From Paraplanobispora takensis (GTDB lineage: Bacteria > Actinomycetota > Actinomycetes > Streptosporangiales > Streptosporangiaceae), in assembly GCF_016863195.1 (NCBI RefSeq), contig NZ_BOOK01000001.1:62001-126000 (forward strand): a stretch of 64,000 nucleotides of DNA, written 5' to 3'. A model generated the notes under the pieces. The model was not told the origin of the DNA and searched no databases. It saw only the letters and a list, made by a program, of their open reading frames with translations. A program made the translations under genes and the position numbers. Positions 7,109 to 15,920 of the stretch are shown piece by piece (the first letter of the stretch is position 1; each line of letters begins with the position of its first letter).

Positions 7109-8635
7109 ATGAGGCGATACGCGGCGGCCACGGGCCGGTCCCTGGCCCTGGGGTTGCTGGCCCTGACGGACCTGTTCCTGGTGATCGTGACCCTGCCGAT
7201 GATCCTGCTCTCGTTCACGATGGGGCTCGTCTTCTGCTTCCCCCCGGCGGTCGGGATGCTCCGGCGGCGTACGGCACTGGCCAGGAGGCTGAGCGGCAGG
7301 TGGCTCGGGCGCGAGATCGGGCCGTCCTACCTGCCGCCCCCGCCCCCGGTCCGGCGCCAGCCCGACGGGTGGTACCGCCATGAACGCCAGCTCTACAAGA
7401 CACCCCGCGTGCCCGAGTGGAACAACCGCTGGAAGTGGATGTTCAGCGACCCGGCCACCTGGCGGGAGCTGGGCTGGGTCATCCTCAACCCGGTCCTGGG
7501 CGGCGCCCTGCTGCTGCCCCTCATCGCCGCCGCGTACGCCGTGGCCATGGCGTGGCAGGGGCATCCGGTGGCGCTGCTCCTGGGGGCGGTGGCCCTCGCC
7601 GCGATCGCCGAGACCCCCTGGCTGCTGCGCTTCTACGGCTGGTGGAACGAGCTGCTGCTCGGTCCCACGGCCAAGTCCCTGCTGGCGAGCCGGATCCACA
7701 CGCTCGACCAGGCCCGCCTGGAGACGGTCGACTCGCAGGCCTCCGAACTGCGCCGGATCGAGCGCGACCTGCACGACGGGGCCCAGGCACGGCTGGTGGC
7801 CATCGGCATGACGCTCGGCGCCGTCGAGGCGCTGGTGCACACCGACCCCGAGGCGGCCAAGGCGCTGCTGGCCAAGGCGCGCGAGGCCTCCTCCACGGCG
7901 CTCACCGAACTGCGTGATCTGGTCCGGGGCATCCACCCGCCGGTGCTGTCCGAGCGCGGCCTGGGCGACGCCGTACGGGCCCTGGCCCTGGACAGCCCGC
8001 TGAAGGTCAAGGTCACCGTGGACCTGAAGACCCGTCCCGAGGCGCCCGTCGAGTCGGCCGCCTACTTCTCGATCAGCGAGCTGCTGACCAACGCGGTCCG
8101 GCACGGCGGCGCGGACCGCGTCTGGATCGACATCAGCAGCCGGCAGAAGAACCTGCGGATCACCGTCACCGACGACGGCTCCGGCGGGGCGGACCCGTCG
8201 CGGGGCAGCGGTCTGCGCGGCATCGAGCGGCGGCTGGCCGCCTTCGACGGGGTGCTGGCCGTCAGCAGCCCGCCGGACGGCCCGACGATCGCCACCATCG
8301 ACCTGCCGCACGCGCTGGTCTGGGAGGAGGACTCCGAGACGACGGCGAAGATGCCCCGCTGGAAGTGGGCGATCGTCATCCTCGGCTACGGTCTCGCCTG
8401 GCTGCCCCTCTTCCCGCAGGGGATCGTCGCGGCGATCATGAAGATCTTCGATCCGGAGAACAAGAGCTGGTTCTACGTCCTCTACCTGCCCGAGCCGCTG
8501 CAGTGGCCGATGATCGTTTTCAACATCACTCTCGGCCTCGTCATGTACGGCGCGGCCATACTGATCCCGATCCAGCACTCCCGCCGGCGGTGGATGGCCG
8601 AGGCCACTCCGCGCCGCCTATGGTTGGACCGGTGA
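7109..8635 (+). CDS. Sensor histidine kinase (HisKA_3/NarL-DesK type) with C-terminal membrane extension
   Basis: 508 residues. Two N-terminal hydrophobic segments (about residues 10-50) and a further pair (about 125-175) precede the dimerisation domain, whose phosphorylated histidine is H222 in the motif ERDLHDGAQAR. The HATPase domain follows, with ELLTNAVRHG and the G-box DDGSGG / GLRGIERR. After the ATPase domain there is an unusual extension (about residues 415-508) with two hydrophobic stretches (starting AIVILGYGLAWL and MIVFNITLGLVMY). It is divergent from an ABC exporter and 25 bases ahead of its response regulator, an arrangement typical of envelope-stress or drug-sensing systems. 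Confidence 0.9.
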   Translation: MRRYAAATGRSLALGLLALTDLFLVIVTLPMILLSFTMGLVFCFPPAVGMLRRRTALARRLSGRWLGREIGPSYLPPPPPVRRQPDGWYRHERQLYKTPRVPEWNNRWKWMFSDPATWRELGWVILNPVLGGALLLPLIAAAYAVAMAWQGHPVALLLGAVALAAIAETPWLLRFYGWWNELLLGPTAKSLLASRIHTLDQARLETVDSQASELRRIERDLHDGAQARLVAIGMTLGAVEALVHTDPEAAKALLAKAREASSTALTELRDLVRGIHPPVLSERGLGDAVRALALDSPLKVKVTVDLKTRPEAPVESAAYFSISELLTNAVRHGGADRVWIDISSRQKNLRITVTDDGSGGADPSRGSGLRGIERRLAAFDGVLAVSSPPDGPTIATIDLPHALVWEEDSETTAKMPRWKWAIVILGYGLAWLPLFPQGIVAAIMKIFDPENKSWFYVLYLPEPLQWPMIVFNITLGLVMYGAAILIPIQHSRRRWMAEATPRRLWLDR

Positions 8636-8660
8636 TCTCCCGCACCGCCCGGCCGGGCCG

Positions 8661-9320
8661 ATGAGCACCCGCGTCGTCATCGCCGAAGACCTCCACCTGC
8701 TCCGCGAGGGCCTGGTCCACCTGCTCCGGGCCCACGGCTTCGAGGTCGTGGCCGCCGTCGAGTCCGGGCCCGAGCTGCTGAAGGCGCTGACCGAGGAGCG
8801 GCCCGACGTGGCCGTGGTGGACGTACGGCTCCCGCCGACCTTCACCGACGAGGGCCTGCAGGCCTCGCTGGCCGCCCGCCGGGCGATCCCCGGCCTGCCC
8901 GTCCTGGTGCTCTCCCAGCACGTCGAGCAGCTCTACGCCCGCGAGCTGCTCGCCGACGGGTCCGGCGCGATCGGCTATCTCCTCAAGGACCGGGTGTTCA
9001 ACAGCGAGCAGTTCGTCGACGCCGTGCGCCGGGTCGCCGCCGGGGGGACCGCGATGGACCCCGAGGTGATCGCCAAATTGCTGGCCAGCACCGCCCGGCA
9101 CGAGCCGCTCGGGGCCCTGACGCCACGCGAGCGGGAGGTGCTGGAGCTGATGGCGGAGGGGCGCTCCAACACCGCCATCTCCCAGCGGCTCTTCCTCAGT
9201 GAGAGCGCGGTCGGCAAGCACACCGCCAGCATCTTCGGCAAGCTGGGCCTGTCCCCTTCCGACGACGACAACCGCCGCGTCCTGGCGGTCCTGGCCTACC
9301 TCAACGCCGCCCGGTCCTGA
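8661..9320 (+). CDS. NarL/LuxR-family response regulator
   Basis: 219 residues. The receiver domain has the acidic pair near the N-terminus (AED), the phosphoacceptor D54 (VVDVRLP) and the lysine of LLKD. The C-terminal LuxR helix-turn-helix begins with LTPREREVLELMAEG and ends with the characteristic GKHTASIFGKLGL. It is the partner of the kinase immediately upstream and probably controls the divergent ABC exporter operon. Confidence 0.95.
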   Translation: MSTRVVIAEDLHLLREGLVHLLRAHGFEVVAAVESGPELLKALTEERPDVAVVDVRLPPTFTDEGLQASLAARRAIPGLPVLVLSQHVEQLYARELLADGSGAIGYLLKDRVFNSEQFVDAVRRVAAGGTAMDPEVIAKLLASTARHEPLGALTPREREVLELMAEGRSNTAISQRLFLSESAVGKHTASIFGKLGLSPSDDDNRRVLAVLAYLNAARS

Positions 9321-9378
9321 GCCGTCACGTCCTGAGCCGTCACGTCCTGAGCCGTCACGTCCTGAGCCGTCACGTCCT
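9319..9378. repeat. Four tandem copies of a 15-bp unit
   Basis: GAGCCGTCACGTCCT is repeated exactly four times end to end (9319, 9334, 9349, 9364). The first copy overlaps the stop of the response regulator and the last overlaps the final codons of the convergent chemotaxis receptor gene. A 15-bp unit keeps reading frame, so it looks like a recent slippage expansion between convergent genes. Confidence 0.9.
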
Positions 9379-10980
9379 GAACCGGCCGGTGATCTCGCGG
9401 AGCCGGTCGGCGGTGGCCGACAGCTGCCGGACCGAGGCGGTGACGGCGTCGGTGGCGGCGGCCATGCGCTCGGTGGAGGCCATGTTGGCCCCGGCGAAGG
9501 AGCCGACCTCGTCGAGCGCCGTCCGCAGCGTCGTGGTGCCGCCGGCGATCCGCTCGAACGCCCCGCGGGCGTGCTGGTCGACGACCTGCACGGCCTCGGC
9601 GCTGGTCTGCTGGATCTCGCTCACCACGTCCGCGATCGACTGGGCGGCCTTGCTGCTCTCCTCGGCGAGCGTGCGCACCTCGCCGGCGACCACGGCGAAG
9701 CCGGAGCCGTGGACCCCGGCGCGGGCGGCCTCGATGGAGGCGTTGAGGGCCAGCAGGTTCGTCTGCCCGGCGATGCGGGCGATGGTCTCGACGATGTCGC
9801 CGATCCTGGCCGACTTCCCGTCGAGGTCGCGCATCACGTCCGCGAGCTGCTGCACGGTGCCGATGCCCTCGTCGACGAGGCCGGAGGTCTGCCGCGCGGC
9901 CCGCTGGGCCTCGTCGACGAGGCCGACCTGGCGCTGGGCGTTGCCGACGACCTCTCCCGCCGCGGTGCGCACGCCGTCGGAGACGCCGGACAGCTCGCGC
10001 GAGGCGGTGTCGAGCGCGCCCGCCGAGGAGCGCACCTGCCCGATCGAGTCGTTGAGGGTGGTGACCATGGCGGAGAACGCCTGGCCGAGCCGGTCGTCCT
10101 GCGACTTCGGCGCGGCGTCGACGGCCAGGTCGCCCTCGGCCATGCGCTGCGACACGCCCGCCATCGTGTTCAGGTACTCCACCATGCGCTCGAACGACGC
10201 CGCGACCTCGGAGATCTCGTCGTCGGAGGTCGTCTCGACACGCTGGTCCAGATCGCCGCGGGCGATGCCGTCGGCGGCGACGGACAGGCTCCGCAGGCCG
10301 GTGGAGATGCGCTGGGCCAGGATCCTGCGCACGGCCAGGGCGACCGCGACGGCCAGGATCAGCAGCACGCCCAGGACGGAGAACCCGATGATGACGTCGA
10401 GCCGGGCCTCGTCGCGGCTCTCGGCGGAGTCCTGCGCGTCCAGGGCCCGCAGGGTCTTCAGGCCGTCCTTGAGTCCGTCCCACAGCTCGCCGCCGGCGCC
10501 GGTGTCGAACGTGGCCCGGGCGGCGGCGATGTCACCCGCGTCGGCCAGCTCGGCCAGGGGGCCGGTGACGCGGACGTAGTCGTTCCAGTTCTTCTCGTAG
10601 CCGGTCAGCGCGGCGAGGTGCTCCTCGTCCAGCGCCAGCTTCCTGAGGCCGGCGAACAGGGACTTCATCTCGGCGTCCTCTTCGGCCATGGACTCGACCG
10701 TCGGGACCCGCTCCTCGTCGTCCGCGGGAAGCGCGAGGTACTCCCACTGCTCCTTGCGGTACTTGTTCATCAGCCCGTCGATCTCGCCGGTCAGCTCCGA
10801 GGCGGGCATGCCGGTCTCGGCGAAGTGGCTCACCGCGTTCGACGACTGCCACAGATACCACGCCGAGGTGACCGCGGGCAGCAGCAACAGGACCGTGACG
10901 ACGGCGAAGCCGAAGTGCAGGGCCTTTCCGATGGTCATCCGCGCCAGCTTGCGGCGCATGGCGTTCATCCCGGTGTTCAC
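9370..10980 (-). CDS. Methyl-accepting chemotaxis protein
   Basis: 536 residues in the standard receptor layout: a first membrane helix (about 20-42), an extracytoplasmic four-helix sensor domain (about 43-195), a second membrane helix (about 200-222), a HAMP domain, and a long coiled-coil signalling domain whose hairpin tip is recognisable ([36 protein letters not shown]). No che genes lie nearby, so it is an orphan receptor here. The annotated start is a GTG at 10980; ATGs at 10968 and 10959 are equally possible because no strong ribosome site separates them. Confidence 0.93.
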   Translation of the reverse strand: MNTGMNAMRRKLARMTIGKALHFGFAVVTVLLLLPAVTSAWYLWQSSNAVSHFAETGMPASELTGEIDGLMNKYRKEQWEYLALPADDEERVPTVESMAEEDAEMKSLFAGLRKLALDEEHLAALTGYEKNWNDYVRVTGPLAELADAGDIAAARATFDTGAGGELWDGLKDGLKTLRALDAQDSAESRDEARLDVIIGFSVLGVLLILAVAVALAVRRILAQRISTGLRSLSVAADGIARGDLDQRVETTSDDEISEVAASFERMVEYLNTMAGVSQRMAEGDLAVDAAPKSQDDRLGQAFSAMVTTLNDSIGQVRSSAGALDTASRELSGVSDGVRTAAGEVVGNAQRQVGLVDEAQRAARQTSGLVDEGIGTVQQLADVMRDLDGKSARIGDIVETIARIAGQTNLLALNASIEAARAGVHGSGFAVVAGEVRTLAEESSKAAQSIADVVSEIQQTSAEAVQVVDQHARGAFERIAGGTTTLRTALDEVGSFAGANMASTERMAAATDAVTASVRQLSATADRLREITGRFRT

Positions 10981-11179
10981 CGTCGAAGCATCGGCGGGAC
11001 CGCCGGGGAGCTGAGGGATACGGGAGGTGATGTTTCCCGGCGGCCGGTCGGCTCCAGGCGGCCCGTCTGCGCAGGGCGCTGGGCGGTTCGTCCGTCAGGG
11101 GCGCGGGCGAGCCTTATGTCGGTGCCACCGGTTACGGTTCTGGTGGAATGCGCCGTCCTCCTCCAGAAGGGATCTCCAG

Positions 11180-12277
11180 GTGAAGTTCCGGGTCAACCGC
11201 GATGTCCTGGCCGAGGCCGTGGCCTGGTCCGCTCGTGTGCTGCCGAGCCGTCCGACCGTCCCGGTGCTCTCCGGCCTGCTCCTGGAGACGGGCGAGGATC
11301 TCGTGCTGTCGGCCTTCGACTACGACGTCTCCGCCCGCGCGTCGGTGGAGGCCGACGTGGAGGACCCCGGACGGGTGCTGATCCCGGGCCGGATTCTGGC
11401 GGAGATCACGCGGAGCCTGCCCGACGAGCCCGTGGAGGTCGTCACGACCGGATCCGAGGCGGTGCTGACCTGCGGAAGCGCCGAGTTCGGCCTGCTGACC
11501 ATGCCGGTGGAGGACTTCCCGACGCTGCCCGGGATGCCGCCCGTGATCGGCGCGGTCGGCGGCGGGGTCTTCGCCACGGCGGTCGGCCAGGTCGCCCCGG
11601 CCGCCAGCCGCGACGAGGCCCTGCCCATGCTGACCGCCGTCAGGATGGACGTCTCCGGCGACCGCGTGACCATGGCGGCGACCGACCGCTACCGCATCGC
11701 CTCCCGCGACTTCGAGTGGCGCCCCGAGCGGCCCGACGCCGCGGCCGCGGCCATGGTCCCGGCCCGGGTGCTGGTCGAGGTGGCCCGGTCGCTGCGCGGC
11801 GGCGAGGTGTCGGTGGCGCTGGGCGAGGGCATCGCCGGGTTCGAGAGCGTCGGCAGGAGCACCACGGTCCGCCTGCTCGACGAGCAGTTCATCGACTACC
11901 GCTCGCGGCTGTCCGGCGACTGGTCCATCCGGGCCGACCTGCAGACGGCCCCGTTCATCGAGGCGATCAAGCGGGTGGCGCTGGTCGCCGGGAGCAACAC
12001 CGCGATCCGCCTGTCGTTCACCCAGGGCAGGGTGGTCCTCCAGGCGGGCGGGGGCGACATCGGCCGCGGAACCGAGGCCGTCGCCGCCCATCTGACCGGC
12101 GACGACATCGAGATCGCCTTCCAGGCCCAGTTCCTGCTGGACGGCCTGGCGGGGGTGCAGACCGAGCTGGTCCGCCTCAACATGGAGTCCTCCACCCGTC
12201 CGGCCCTCATCGCCGAGGTCCCCGGCGACGCCGGCCCCGCCTTCCGCTATCTCGTGATGTCGCTGCGCCAGACCTGA
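11180..12277 (+). CDS. DNA polymerase III beta subunit (sliding clamp)-like protein
   Basis: 365 residues with the three-domain clamp architecture: the N-terminal MKFRV-type strand, PVLSGLLLE, later the PTLP pattern, and the ATDRYRIA motif of the second domain, ending in the family-typical VMSLRQT. The GTG at 11180 has AAGGGA upstream. The genes around it (chemotaxis receptor, FadR regulator) are not the dnaA-recF context of the replicative clamp, so this may be a second, paralogous clamp, as many actinomycetes have. Which one is used in replication cannot be told from the window. Confidence 0.88.
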   Translation: MKFRVNRDVLAEAVAWSARVLPSRPTVPVLSGLLLETGEDLVLSAFDYDVSARASVEADVEDPGRVLIPGRILAEITRSLPDEPVEVVTTGSEAVLTCGSAEFGLLTMPVEDFPTLPGMPPVIGAVGGGVFATAVGQVAPAASRDEALPMLTAVRMDVSGDRVTMAATDRYRIASRDFEWRPERPDAAAAAMVPARVLVEVARSLRGGEVSVALGEGIAGFESVGRSTTVRLLDEQFIDYRSRLSGDWSIRADLQTAPFIEAIKRVALVAGSNTAIRLSFTQGRVVLQAGGGDIGRGTEAVAAHLTGDDIEIAFQAQFLLDGLAGVQTELVRLNMESSTRPALIAEVPGDAGPAFRYLVMSLRQT

Positions 12278-12313
12278 GGCGGGCGGGACACGGGGAGGGG
12301 CCGGCGCGCGAGG

Positions 12314-13003
12314 TCAGGAGGGCAGGTCCTGCGCGTCGGTCAGGGCGATCAGGATGTGCTCCATGCACGCGTGGCCGGCGCGCTCGGCGGCGCTCGCGTC
12401 ACCGGCGGCGATGGCGCGGGCGATCGCGTCGTGCGGGATGTAGCTGCTGTTGAGCGAGGTGCCGGCGGCGGTGATGCTGGCGCGCAGGGCGGTCGAGAAG
12501 TCCTCGTAGAGATCGATCAGGACCCGGTTGTGGGTCGCGTGCACGACCGCCATGTGGAAGGCGAGGTCGGCCTCGACGAAGGTGCCGGGCTCGCCGAGCT
12601 CCCAGGCCTGCTCCCGGGCGGCCAGGGCGCTCTCGATGCGGGCGATGTCGTCGTCGGTGCGCCGGGTGGCGGCCAGCCGCGCGGCCTCGACCTCCAGCGC
12701 CCGCCGTACCTCCAGGATCTCCAGCTGCTCGGCGGTGCGCAGCCGCCGCTGCATGGCCCCCGACAGCTCGCTCGTGGCGCGGACGTAGGTCCCGTCACCC
12801 TGGCGGCACTCCAGCAGACCCGCGTGGGTGAGGGCCCGTACGGCCTCGCGGACGGTGTTGCGTCCGACCCCCAGCTGCTCGGCGAGCACCGTCTCGGTGG
12901 GGATCTTCGCGTTCATCTTCCAGGAGTTCGAAGTGATCTGCTCTTTGAGCTGATCGATCACCTGGTCGACGAGGGACGCTCGCTGCGCCGTACGCAGACT
13001 CAC
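12314..13003 (-). CDS. FadR-family GntR transcriptional regulator
   Basis: 229 residues. The N-terminal winged helix includes the typical KIPTETVLAEQLGVGRNTVREAVRAL segment near residues 32-57. The C-terminal all-helical FCD domain (about 85-220) has conserved acidic and histidine residues (DLAFHMAVV, H near YIPHDAI), which in this subfamily bind a metal and an organic acid ligand. The GTG at 13003 is chosen because AGGAGG lies seven bases before it; the longer frame from 13027 uses a TTG upstream of that site. No metabolic operon is adjacent, so the ligand is unknown. Confidence 0.88.
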   Translation of the reverse strand: MSLRTAQRASLVDQVIDQLKEQITSNSWKMNAKIPTETVLAEQLGVGRNTVREAVRALTHAGLLECRQGDGTYVRATSELSGAMQRRLRTAEQLEILEVRRALEVEAARLAATRRTDDDIARIESALAAREQAWELGEPGTFVEADLAFHMAVVHATHNRVLIDLYEDFSTALRASITAAGTSLNSSYIPHDAIARAIAAGDASAAERAGHACMEHILIALTDAQDLPS

Positions 13004-13125
13004 AGTCCGCCTCCTCTGGGGAACCAATCATCCTATGAGTCAATGACTGATAGACCCTAATTATTCCAGAGGCATAAAACCAAATCCGGAGCTCCAGGAG
13101 CAAGGAAAGTCTTACCGCGGCGGCC

Positions 13126-14484
13126 TTATCGGGCCAGCGCGGGGTCGACCGTCATGCCCACGAGCGCGTCGCGGACTCCGACGGTCTCCAGCGCCTTACG
13201 ATACGCGCTCATCTGCTCCTCGGTGGCCCCGGCCCTGCCGTACAGGTCTCCGAGGCGGCGCCACACCCGGGCGGCGTCGCGGTTGAAGCCGGGGAAGGTG
13301 GGCTGCGGGTCGGCCAGGAGCTCCCGGGCGCCGTTCAGGAGGGACAGGACGTTCTTCTCGCCGCCTGCCAGCGCGACCTCGGCGAGCATCAGCCGCGCGG
13401 TGGCGCCGGTGGCGCCGGAGCGGCTGCCCAGCATGTCGAGGACCGCGGAGGCCAGGCGCTCGGAGGCGTCCAGGTCGCCGCTCTTCAGCTCCACGGACGC
13501 GAGCACGATCAGGCTCTTGGCGTGGTCGTGGACGTGGCGGGAGAAGGAGGAGAAGACCTCGCCGGCGGTGGTCGCCAGACGCCGGGCCTCCTCGATCGGC
13601 TCACCGTCGAAGGAGCAGGCCAGACGCGCCCACTCCATCGCGATGTGGGCCAGCTTGACGGCCATCCGGGCCTGGTGGCCGGTCGCGATCGCGTCGTCGG
13701 CCAGGCGGACGGCCAGCGCCGAGTCCTCGCCGTCGGCGGCGGTGATGCTCGCCTGCCACAGGGCGTGGACCTGCTCGTCCTGGTCGGTCACGGAGGGCAC
13801 GCCGTTGGCCAGGATGACCTGCCGGACGTAGGCCAGGCCCGGCGAGTGCGGCCCGTGCGGGGCCTCGGTCTCCAGCAGGCAGGCGGCCAGGTCGACGGCG
13901 ATGCCGCCCTGCACCAGCGAGAGCCGGTCGACCTGGGTCAGGGCCTCCAGTGCCAGGTCGCGGGCGCGCAGGATGTCTCCGCCGTAGCGGTAGCAGCGGC
14001 TCAGGGCGACCGTCAGGGGCAGGTCGGCCAGGCGCTCCGGATGGGCGGCGGCCTCCCGGCGGAGCCTCTCGAAGGACTCGACCGCGGCGGCGATCCTGCC
14101 CTGGGCCTCCAGCGCGCGGGCCCGGCCGAGCCGGGCGTGGGCGGCCAGGATGGCGTTCTCCTCGCCCGCCACCTTGACGATCTCGGTGAAGCGCTCGGCC
14201 GCCACCGCGGCGTCGCCGTGGTGCAGCTCCAGCTCCGCGTGACGCAGGCCGAGCTCGGTGTCGATGCGCTGCCGGGGCTCGATGCCGTGCAGGAGGAACT
14301 CGGTGGTGCAGCCCAGGCGCTCGGCGAGAAGGCGCGCGACCACGGGGGTGGGCGTGCGCTTGCCCGACTCGATGAGCGAGACATAACTGTCGGAAAGGTC
14401 GGGCCCGGCGAGCTGCGCCTGTGACATGCGCCTGCTCAGCCGCAGTCCGCGGACACGGTCACCGATGGTTCCCTGACTCGGCAT
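13126..14484 (-). CDS. XRE-family transcriptional regulator with TPR-like C-terminal domain
   Basis: 452 residues. The helix-turn-helix (about residues 8-62) includes RMSQAQLAGPDLSDSYVSLIESGKRTP. The remaining ~390 residues are helical repeats rich in alanine and leucine that resemble tetratricopeptide repeats, as in actinomycete regulators that sense a peptide or protein partner. It stands alone, with a 120-bp gap to the FadR gene. Its target genes are unknown. Confidence 0.85.
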   Translation of the reverse strand: MPSQGTIGDRVRGLRLSRRMSQAQLAGPDLSDSYVSLIESGKRTPTPVVARLLAERLGCTTEFLLHGIEPRQRIDTELGLRHAELELHHGDAAVAAERFTEIVKVAGEENAILAAHARLGRARALEAQGRIAAAVESFERLRREAAAHPERLADLPLTVALSRCYRYGGDILRARDLALEALTQVDRLSLVQGGIAVDLAACLLETEAPHGPHSPGLAYVRQVILANGVPSVTDQDEQVHALWQASITAADGEDSALAVRLADDAIATGHQARMAVKLAHIAMEWARLACSFDGEPIEEARRLATTAGEVFSSFSRHVHDHAKSLIVLASVELKSGDLDASERLASAVLDMLGSRSGATGATARLMLAEVALAGGEKNVLSLLNGARELLADPQPTFPGFNRDAARVWRRLGDLYGRAGATEEQMSAYRKALETVGVRDALVGMTVDPALAR

Positions 14485-14616
14485 CTGATCTCTCAGGGCG
14501 GGGGATGGTCAATGTCTCCGCCATGATTGCATGAAGAAGTCGAATAGGGTAACCCCGAGAGAAGAATCCCAGGCCGGACTCTCTCCCCTCCCTATGCCAT
14601 AGCGGCCATAGGGACA

Positions 14617-15147
14617 TTAATCATCCGAGGGGTCCGTGCTGGGGAAAAGCATCTGACAGACCTCGAGGTAGAGCGTCTCGGGATACGGGATGTAGGGGAC
14701 GGTCGACAATGCCTGGTCCTGACCGGCCGATTCCAGGACGAACTCTCCGTATCCCAGCATTCGGCCCAGCAGAGACCGCTGGAAGCTCATGTCGGTGACT
14801 TTGGTGAGCGGCATCATCGCGACCTTGCGCGTGATGAGGCCCGTGGTGAGCAGCATGCGCTTGGAGGTCACCACGAAGTAGTCGACCGACCACTCCGCCA
14901 CCTTCCACACGAAGCGGATGAGCAGCAGGAGCCAGGCCCACCAGACGATGACGATGCCGCCGTCGACGTTCTCCCGGCTGAGCCAGGTGCTGAGCAGACC
15001 GGCGATGATCAGACCGCCGAAGACCTCGGCGACGGGGCGGAGCAGTACGGCCGGGTGACGCCGCACCATGATGACCTGGTGTTCGTGGGGGAGCAGGTAG
15101 CGGTTGACCGACGAGGGGGCTGAGTCCCCGTGGGTCACTAGTCTCAT
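14617..15147 (-). CDS. PH domain-containing membrane protein (bPH2/YdbT type)
   Basis: 176 residues. The N-terminus is cytosolic, followed by two closely spaced hydrophobic helices (about residues 43-85) and then a bacterial PH domain with the typical DYFVVTSKRMLLTTGLITRK and MPLTKVTDMSFQRS segments. Such proteins are membrane-anchored and of unknown biochemical role. Its ATG overlaps the stop of the small gene upstream (ATGA), so the pair is coupled. Confidence 0.85.
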   Translation of the reverse strand: MRLVTHGDSAPSSVNRYLLPHEHQVIMVRRHPAVLLRPVAEVFGGLIIAGLLSTWLSRENVDGGIVIVWWAWLLLLIRFVWKVAEWSVDYFVVTSKRMLLTTGLITRKVAMMPLTKVTDMSFQRSLLGRMLGYGEFVLESAGQDQALSTVPYIPYPETLYLEVCQMLFPSTDPSDD

Positions 15148-15302
15148 GACAGATGGGAGACGAACTGGGCCAGGGAGTCGGCCGCGTCGAACACGGAGTC
15201 GAGAGCGCCCTTCACCGCTCCTGCCGCGTCATCCGGTCTTTTGAACAGGAAGAACGCGGCGAAACCGATGGCGCTGTACTTCAAAATCGTTTTGACCTGC
15301 AC
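15144..15302 (-). CDS. Small membrane protein coupled to the PH-domain gene
   Basis: 52 residues. One hydrophobic segment near the N-terminus (YSAIGFAAFFLF) is followed by an amphipathic tail. The GTG at 15302 is chosen because a perfect AGGAGG lies five bases upstream; the longer reading frame starting at 15347 lacks this. Its stop overlaps the start of the PH-domain gene. I do not recognise the family; coupling suggests the two products act together at the membrane. Confidence 0.65.
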   Translation of the reverse strand: MQVKTILKYSAIGFAAFFLFKRPDDAAGAVKGALDSVFDAADSLAQFVSHLS

Positions 15303-15428
15303 TGCGGCCTCCTGCCACCACTCACCCACTGCACCCGACGTATACATTACCCACGCCCCCGGCGGGGTAAAGCGTGTCGGCCCATCGGGTCTTCGTCCGT
15401 GCGAAGCCCGCCGGGCCGGCGGTTCCGG

Positions 15429-15659
15429 TCACTCGTGTCCGCTGACGACCAGCGCGAGGACCTCGAGGTGTTTGCGGGCGATCCGTTCGACGAGCCCGGG
15501 ATGGGCGTATCCGGTGATCTCCAGGGCGCCGTAGTGCGCCGCGTCTATGCAGCGGGTCACCGTGGCGGCCGGGTGGATCGCGGAGAACTCCTCCCGCAGC
15601 GCGGCGCTGACCTCCGCGTAGGGATCCGGCTCCGGCACCGGGTTGCTTCGCTCGCTCAC
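15429..15659 (-). CDS. Small protein, possibly three-helix-bundle dimerisation domain family
   Basis: 76 residues from a GTG preceded by GGGGGA. The sequence is helical and resembles small actinobacterial proteins annotated as three-helix-bundle dimerisation domain proteins (pattern LREEFSAIHPAATVTRCIDAA and later ERIARKHLEVLA). An ATG at 15734 in the same frame would add 25 residues but has no ribosome site. Function unknown. Confidence 0.55.
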   Translation of the reverse strand: MSERSNPVPEPDPYAEVSAALREEFSAIHPAATVTRCIDAAHYGALEITGYAHPGLVERIARKHLEVLALVVSGHE

Positions 15660-15920
15660 TGTTCCCCCGACGTGCGCCCACGGCCGTTCGGCACGATGGC
15701 GCGCAAGAGATGCTTCGGCACTCTTCGTACCCATACAACGACAGATTGTAACGATAGAAGGGGGGAAATAGCCCATCGACGGGCGGAAAGCGGCGAGGCG
15801 GGACGCCGCCGGGGGGTTCCGGCGGTTCGCCGCGCTGTCCCGGCGGCGCCGCGGAGGCTGTTCTGACGCCGCAGAGGTCGTTCAGGCGGCCATGAAGGGC
15901 TGCAGAAGACTGCCGAAGGT
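15660..15920. other. Intergenic region, nothing recognised
   Basis: The 260-bp gap between the small gene and upp contains a short AT-richer stretch at about 15730-15770 that may hold the small gene's promoter. No hairpin with a T-run or conserved RNA motif was noticed. Confidence 0.4.

Noticed and set aside
6215-8635. 806-codon frame upstream of the histidine kinase
   Set aside because: It overlaps the divergent ABC ATPase gene in antisense; the kinase begins at the ATG at 7109.
9199-12453. 1084-codon plus-strand frame
   Set aside because: It overlaps the chemotaxis receptor and the DnaN-like gene in other frames and has no family match.
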